In this document: positions 59,201 through 64,000 of the stretch, one piece after another
Layout: every line of letters begins with the position of its first letter
Numbering within the stretch: the stretch's first letter is position 1
Assembly (NCBI GenBank): GCA_036346275.1
Contig: CM070713.1
Span: 71,540,382-71,604,381, forward strand
Direction: 5' to 3'
DNA length: 64,000 nt
Origin: Otatea glauca
Lineage: Eukaryota > Streptophyta > Magnoliopsida > Poales > Poaceae
Notes under the pieces: model-generated
Database searches by the model: none
What the model saw: the letters and a program-made list of their open reading frames with translations, nothing else
What the model was told of the DNA's origin: nothing
Translations under genes and position numbers: made by a program

Positions 59201-62200
59201 ACCGATGTTTCTTGTTCTGTTTCTGAAAGAATCCTGTCATCTTCTATTTGGACTGCAGTGTCGGTATGACAGCTTCTGAAGGTAGATTATTTCAAGTTGA
59301 TGTCATTGTTTTGGATGAAGTCCATTACTTGAGTGATATCTCACGTGGCACTGTTTGGGAAGAAACTGTATGCTATTTTATTACTCTCTTATTCATCATG
59401 TTTTTTCATATTGGTCAATTGCCTTATCTATTTTCATCATATCCTTAGGTGATTTATTGTCCAAAGGAAGTCCAGCTTATATGCTTGTCTGCCACTGTTG
59501 CAAATCCTGATGAATTAGCTGGCTGGATAGGTCAGGTATTTGTACCTTTTGCGTCTCATTCTGTGCCATCTTAATTTTATTTGCAATAATGCTTATGCAA
59601 CTATGTGAATAAACTGTATTGCCATTGCTTCCAGACCTACAGTAGCATGATAGGTGTAGAGTTTCTCTATTCCTACTTTAGAATTGGTGCATGCATTTTC
59701 TTGTTTGTTCGACAATGATTATAACAAGCTATGGTGATTTCCACCAGAAAGACATTCACAAGCACATGAATGCCAATATTCATGCATTTGCTGTGATCAT
59801 TTGCATGCTCATGCTGTCATGCATGGTCATATGTTGTCAGTCCATATATTTTGGTCTTCCTTTTTTTCCATTACCGCAAGACATGGTTTTATGTGTGTGA
59901 AACCATTCTTATGTCTGCTTCTTTGTAGATCCACGGTAAAACAGAGCTGGTTACATCGAACAACCGTCCAGTTCCACTTACTTGGCACTTCTCGAAAAAG
60001 TCTGCTCGTTTACCACTTCTTGATGGAAAGGGAAAGAAAATGAATAGGTTATCCCCTTGTTCTCGTTGGCACTATATATGCCGACTTATTTTTAAAAAGG
60101 CAAGCGTAATATAAGTATCCATTACAATATTCAACTGGCTGCATTGTGTGCGACTTCAGTAAATATTTGTCAGCAATTAGCAATAATTATTTTAACCCTG
60201 TTCATTTCCTTCTTTGGTAAATTGGAAAATCCTATCAGAATGTAGACAACTGCCACCTGCTGATCTAAATAGTTGTGTTTTATCTGACAGTCAATTAACT
60301 GTCTATTTCTATTGAAAATTTTGCACCTCTAGTTCCTCTCTTGCTCTTTGTGTGTGCGCGCATGCGGGCCGCGCAGAGAGTCAGGCCATCCTAGACGTCA
60401 CCAGTAGGGCACAAGGTGAGAGTGAGAATTCTAATGAATGTTGATGTGTTCTAGTACTTGCGTTGTTTGGTCATTTGGGGGCAACATGGCTCCACTTTCA
60501 GGCAGCTTAAATCATAGGTTCATTTAAAACAAGTCCTGACAAATGTAGGTCTAACTGCAATTTGGTGGGTTCATCTGAACCCAGTTGGCCCTAGTTAGGT
60601 ATGCCTTGCTTTACACCATTAGCTATGTCCATACGGTTGAATATTATTGGATTATCAAAAATATTCCTATAAATGCATTTAGCTTCGTGGCTACTTTCTA
60701 TCAGTTTGTCTTTATACCCTTTTGTAAAGGAAAGCTGTCATTCAAATGTCTGTAAAAAAAGAAAAAACAAGTCTTTGCTTATCCCTGTCCTACATGTTGA
60801 TGCCGAGAATTTCATTGTTGTGTAGTGTTGGAAGTATCAAGGGTATAAATAATTTCTTCAAATATTCTATCTGGTCGCTTAACTTATTCCCATTTCCACC
60901 CCTTACCAAATTGCTAATTGTTTGAAATCCATACCAGGAACCTGTTATGCTACTTTTGTGGTTTATATATTTAAAAACAATTTAGAACTATATTTCTTGT
61001 GCATTCTAATGTTGTCTCCATGCGCATTGTTTCTGGTAGCAGTTGAGCTAAGCCATATATATTTTTTTGTTCTATCCATACAGGAAATTGCGAATGTCTC
61101 ACTTCCAAAACTTATCTTCTCCAAAAAGTGAATTCTATTATGTGAAAGGAAAGAGGAAGCTTAGAACAAATAAAAATGAGCAAGGAAATAGAAGCCCTTT
61201 GAACATATCGAAACAGGCTCAGTTGTCAAAGCATGACCTTACAAATATGCGCCGTTCCCAAGTATGGATCAAAAACTCTTTTAAAATTCTATGACTTGTA
61301 TCCTATTCTCACGTAATAACCTTAAACTGCACCATGTGCTCATGTTTTCTTTTCTAGACCACGTGAGGTCAAAGCGTATTATGATTTATGACTAATGGAT
61401 GCCATTTCTTGATTACCTTGCAATGCAGGTTCCACTAATACGTGACACTTTATCACAACTTTGGGAAAATGACATGCTTCCAGCTATTTGGTTTATTTTT
61501 AGTAGAAGAGGATGTGATGCAGCTGTTGAATATCTTGAGGATTGTAGACTTTTGCATGACTGTGAGGCTAGTGAAGTTGAACTGGAACTCAAGAAATTCA
61601 GGATGCAATATCCTGATGCTATCCGGGAAAGTGCTGTGAAAGGACTTTTGCGAGGAGTTGCTGCCCATCATGCTGGTTGCTTGCCACTGTGGAAATCCTT
61701 TATTGAAGAACTATTTCAGCGTGGCCTTGTTAAAGTAGTATTCGCGACAGAAACCCTTGCAGCTGGAATTAACATGCCTGCTAGGACGGCTGTGATTTCT
61801 TCTCTCAGCAAAAGAATTGATGCCGGGCGCCAGCTCTTAACCCCAAATGAACTGTTCCAGATGGCAGGTCGTGCTGGAAGGAGAGGGATTGATACAGTTG
61901 GGCATTCTGTTCTTGTTCAGACTCCTTATGAAGGGCCTGAAGAATGTTGTGACATTATTTTTGCTGGACTTGAGCCACTTGTTTCACAATTTACCGCATC
62001 ATACGGGATGGTTTTGAATCTCCTTGCTGTATGTATCTTGCTGTAATATTTCTGCATATTTTCCTGTTTTCTCCTAACCCTTTATCTGATGGGTTGGAAT
62101 GGATTGTCCAGGGTTCAAAAGTTACTCATAATCAGAAAGAATCAGATGATGTTAAGGTTAAGCGTTCTGGAAGAACTTTAGAAGAAGCTAGAAAGTTAGT

Positions 62201-64000
62201 GGAGCAAAGCTTTGGGAATTATGTTGGGAGCAATGTAATGGTTGCTGCTAAAGAAGAGCTTGAAAGAATACAGAAAGAAATACAGTACCTCTCTTCAGAA
62301 ATTACAGATGAATCCGTTGACCAAAAATGTAAGGAGGAGCTATCAGAGGAAGACTATGCTGAGATTTCCCTTCTACAAAAGAAACTAAAGGTAATATTCA
62401 TTGTTTGATTTGGTTTGATCTATGGTAGTTTAATAATATACCAATCCATCTAATGTTTCTGAAATTCTTACTTTCTCACTTAATAATGCTCCAAGATATT
62501 TGAGTCACTTTATTGATGACAAAGAAACATGTTCTCCCTTGAATAATTTTTTTTTGGGATTTACACATGACCATGATTCTTCTGAAATTTGATGTACTCC
62601 ATGGAGATCTTTGTACCATTGCTTCATCGCATGATTTTATAGGAAACTTCTATTTTGCCCTTGCAATTTACGGCATTTCGGAAAATATCAAAATACTTAA
62701 AGCAATCTTAAGTATCCTTCACTCGCATCCATCTCAGTATGGCTATCAACTTTTGTAACAAGTGCACCTGTATTTTGCCTATTTATTCAAAAAATACTTA
62801 CCATGCTGCATGTGAATTTTCCCTAACTTTCTAACATTGACATATGACTTTGCCTGTTAAAGTTAAAGCTTAAAACCCAGAATGAAGCTTAAAACCCAGA
62901 ATGAGGCCTGGGGACTATTTATACCCAATTGCTTTCAAGTCATGAGCACTTTTGAGAATTGGAGTAAAAATCATGTGCAAAATAAAAAAAAATATTTTCG
63001 ATCAGTGCTTCAATGCTTTTCCTCTCAATACAAGTTGCACAAATCTTAAAGTAAACGAATGGGTAAGTAATCACCATCTACCATTCATTCATGCTTCAAT
63101 ATTTGTGCAACTGTAAAAAAAAAGAAAAGCATGGAAGCACCTCTCTTTTCTTAATCTGTTGACATATGTGCTACTTATTATCCTCAGGAAGAGAAGCAGA
63201 TAAGAAATGAACTGAAAAAAGGGATGGAACTAGAGAGAATGGCTGCATGGAAAACACGGTTGGAAGAATTTGAAAGTGGTCACCTTCCTTTCATGTGCTT
63301 GCAGTACAAAGATAAAGATTCAGTTCAACACACTATTCCTGCTGTCTTCATTGGAAGCCTCAGCTCTTTTGATGATCAAAAGATTGTGAGCATGGTGAGT
63401 GAAATGAGTCTTATAATTTATACACTTACTTTCTTCTGTTATTGCTTATATTCTTATTGTTCATGTTCTTGTCGATATAGTAGGAACTAGAAACGAAACT
63501 TTAAGAAATGGTTATTAGATATCTGCAAAAATTGATAAGGATAGTAGTGTACTGATCCTTTGCTGTTTGTACTTTTTATATCTAAATTTCGTTATATATG
63601 CCCTAAGAATATAATTCTAAAAAGTTTTCTTATGTGTCTTTATCTTTGCGAATTACTGTCCTTGTCCTATGTTCTTATCTTGAGATAATTTTGACGGTTA
63701 AATGACGATTGCAGGTGGAAGACGATTCTCTTGGTCCAGGCAAGCGTGAAGTTGATAGTGGGGGACAGCTTTATTATCCATCTTACTATGTAGCTTTGAG
63801 TTCAGATAATTCATGGTATGTATTCACAGAAAAATGGATAAGAACTGTTTACAAGACAGGTCTACCCGCTGTTCCGTCTGTGGAAGGTGGGCCACTCCCT
63901 AGAGAAACCCTGAAGCAGCTCCTTTTGCGTGAAGATATGATATGGGAAAAAGTTGCAAAATCAGAATATGGTTATTTGTTATGCATGGATGGATCGCTAG
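56279..64000 (+). CDS. ISE2: ISE2 / DExH15 chloroplast RNA helicase, 5' part (11 exons, runs off the window)
   Basis: Exons: 56279-56782, 57831-58006, 58781-58894, 59259-59367, 59449-59535, 59929-60047, 61084-61261, 61429-62028, 62112-62390, 63188-63394 and 63715-beyond 64000. They are joined in one frame for 886 codons and all introns are GT-AG. Residues 1 to about 55 are a Ser/Pro/Arg/Leu-rich plastid transit peptide. Residues 59-113 are an Asp/Glu tract. Walker A is APTSSGKT and motif Ia is TTPLKALSNQKF. The DEVH box is VLDEVHYLSD, and motif III is LSATVANPDE. Exon 8 has TETLAAGINMPARTAV and QMAGRAGRRGID. This is the Ski2-like DExH family. The Arabidopsis protein is about 1170 aa, so roughly a quarter is missing at the right edge. 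It acts in plastid RNA processing, and its loss increases plasmodesmal transport. An hAT element lies 234 bp upstream and a Stowaway MITE lies in intron 2. Confidence 0.95.
58212..58469. mobile_element. Stowaway MITE in ISE2 intron 2
   Basis: The 258-bp segment begins CTCCCTCCAGTCACAAATAC and ends with its inverted match GTATTTGCGACTAGAGGGAG. It is bounded by TA on both sides (58210-58211 and 58470-58471). The AT-rich middle has no coding. This is the standard Tc1/mariner-derived MITE of grass genes. Confidence 0.92.

Noticed and set aside
1..64000. CRISPR arrays, operons or prokaryotic features
   Set aside because: The tandem repeats have no spacer structure and the genes are spliced plant nuclear genes.

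Overview
The window is nuclear DNA from a flowering plant, almost certainly a grass (Poaceae). Two conserved plant genes with canonical GT-AG introns lie at its ends, embedded in nested transposable elements of grass type: Stowaway MITEs with CTCCCTCC termini, large GC-rich Ty3/gypsy elements and an Ac/Ds-like hAT element. The species cannot be named from the sequence alone.

Layout. 1-3600: an LTR fragment, a small acidic hypothetical ORF (126 aa), and a 39-bp tandem array split by a reverse-oriented solo LTR. 3864-6119 (minus): a multi-exon plant mobile domain (PMD, MAIN-like) gene, with a TTCGC/GCGAA-rich stretch and a 590-bp imperfect hairpin just upstream. 8355-28534 (minus): a complete dynamin-related protein 2 (DRP2) gene. 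I can trace 22 exons, which sum to exactly 928 codons including the stop. Its last intron is about 11 kb and holds roughly 9 kb that looks like grass mitochondrial intergenic DNA, with a dead LINE reverse transcriptase inside, between two diverged copies of one intron segment. 28830-29804: a non-autonomous Mutator-like element with a perfect 9-bp target duplication, 295 bp upstream of the DRP2 start codon.

30437-45512: a 15.1-kb Tat-type Ty3/gypsy retrotransposon with 1.1-kb LTRs, a 5-bp target duplication (ATCAC), PBS and PPT. Its sense gag-pol is broken in several places. On the opposite strand, between pol and the 3' LTR, is a spliced five-exon gene that I can join in one open frame of 872 aa. 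45518-49957: mostly featureless AT-rich DNA with small repeats. 49958-53600: the 5' part (LTR, gag, protease) of a second, truncated gypsy element. 53600-55004: a stretch with two exon-like pieces of unknown origin. 55013-56045: an hAT element with an 8-bp target duplication. 56279-64000 (plus): the first 11 exons (886 codons) of ISE2/DExH15, a chloroplast RNA helicase; the gene runs off the window.

The host genes are not a pathway cluster. DRP2 is a GTPase of clathrin-mediated membrane traffic. ISE2 is a plastid RNA helicase that also affects plasmodesmata. Most of the remaining sequence comes from mobile or organellar sources. The most unusual items are the intact spliced antisense gene inside the decayed retrotransposon, the mitochondrial-like insert in the DRP2 intron, the duplicated 3' splice site in DRP2 intron 10, and the long hairpin beside the PMD gene.
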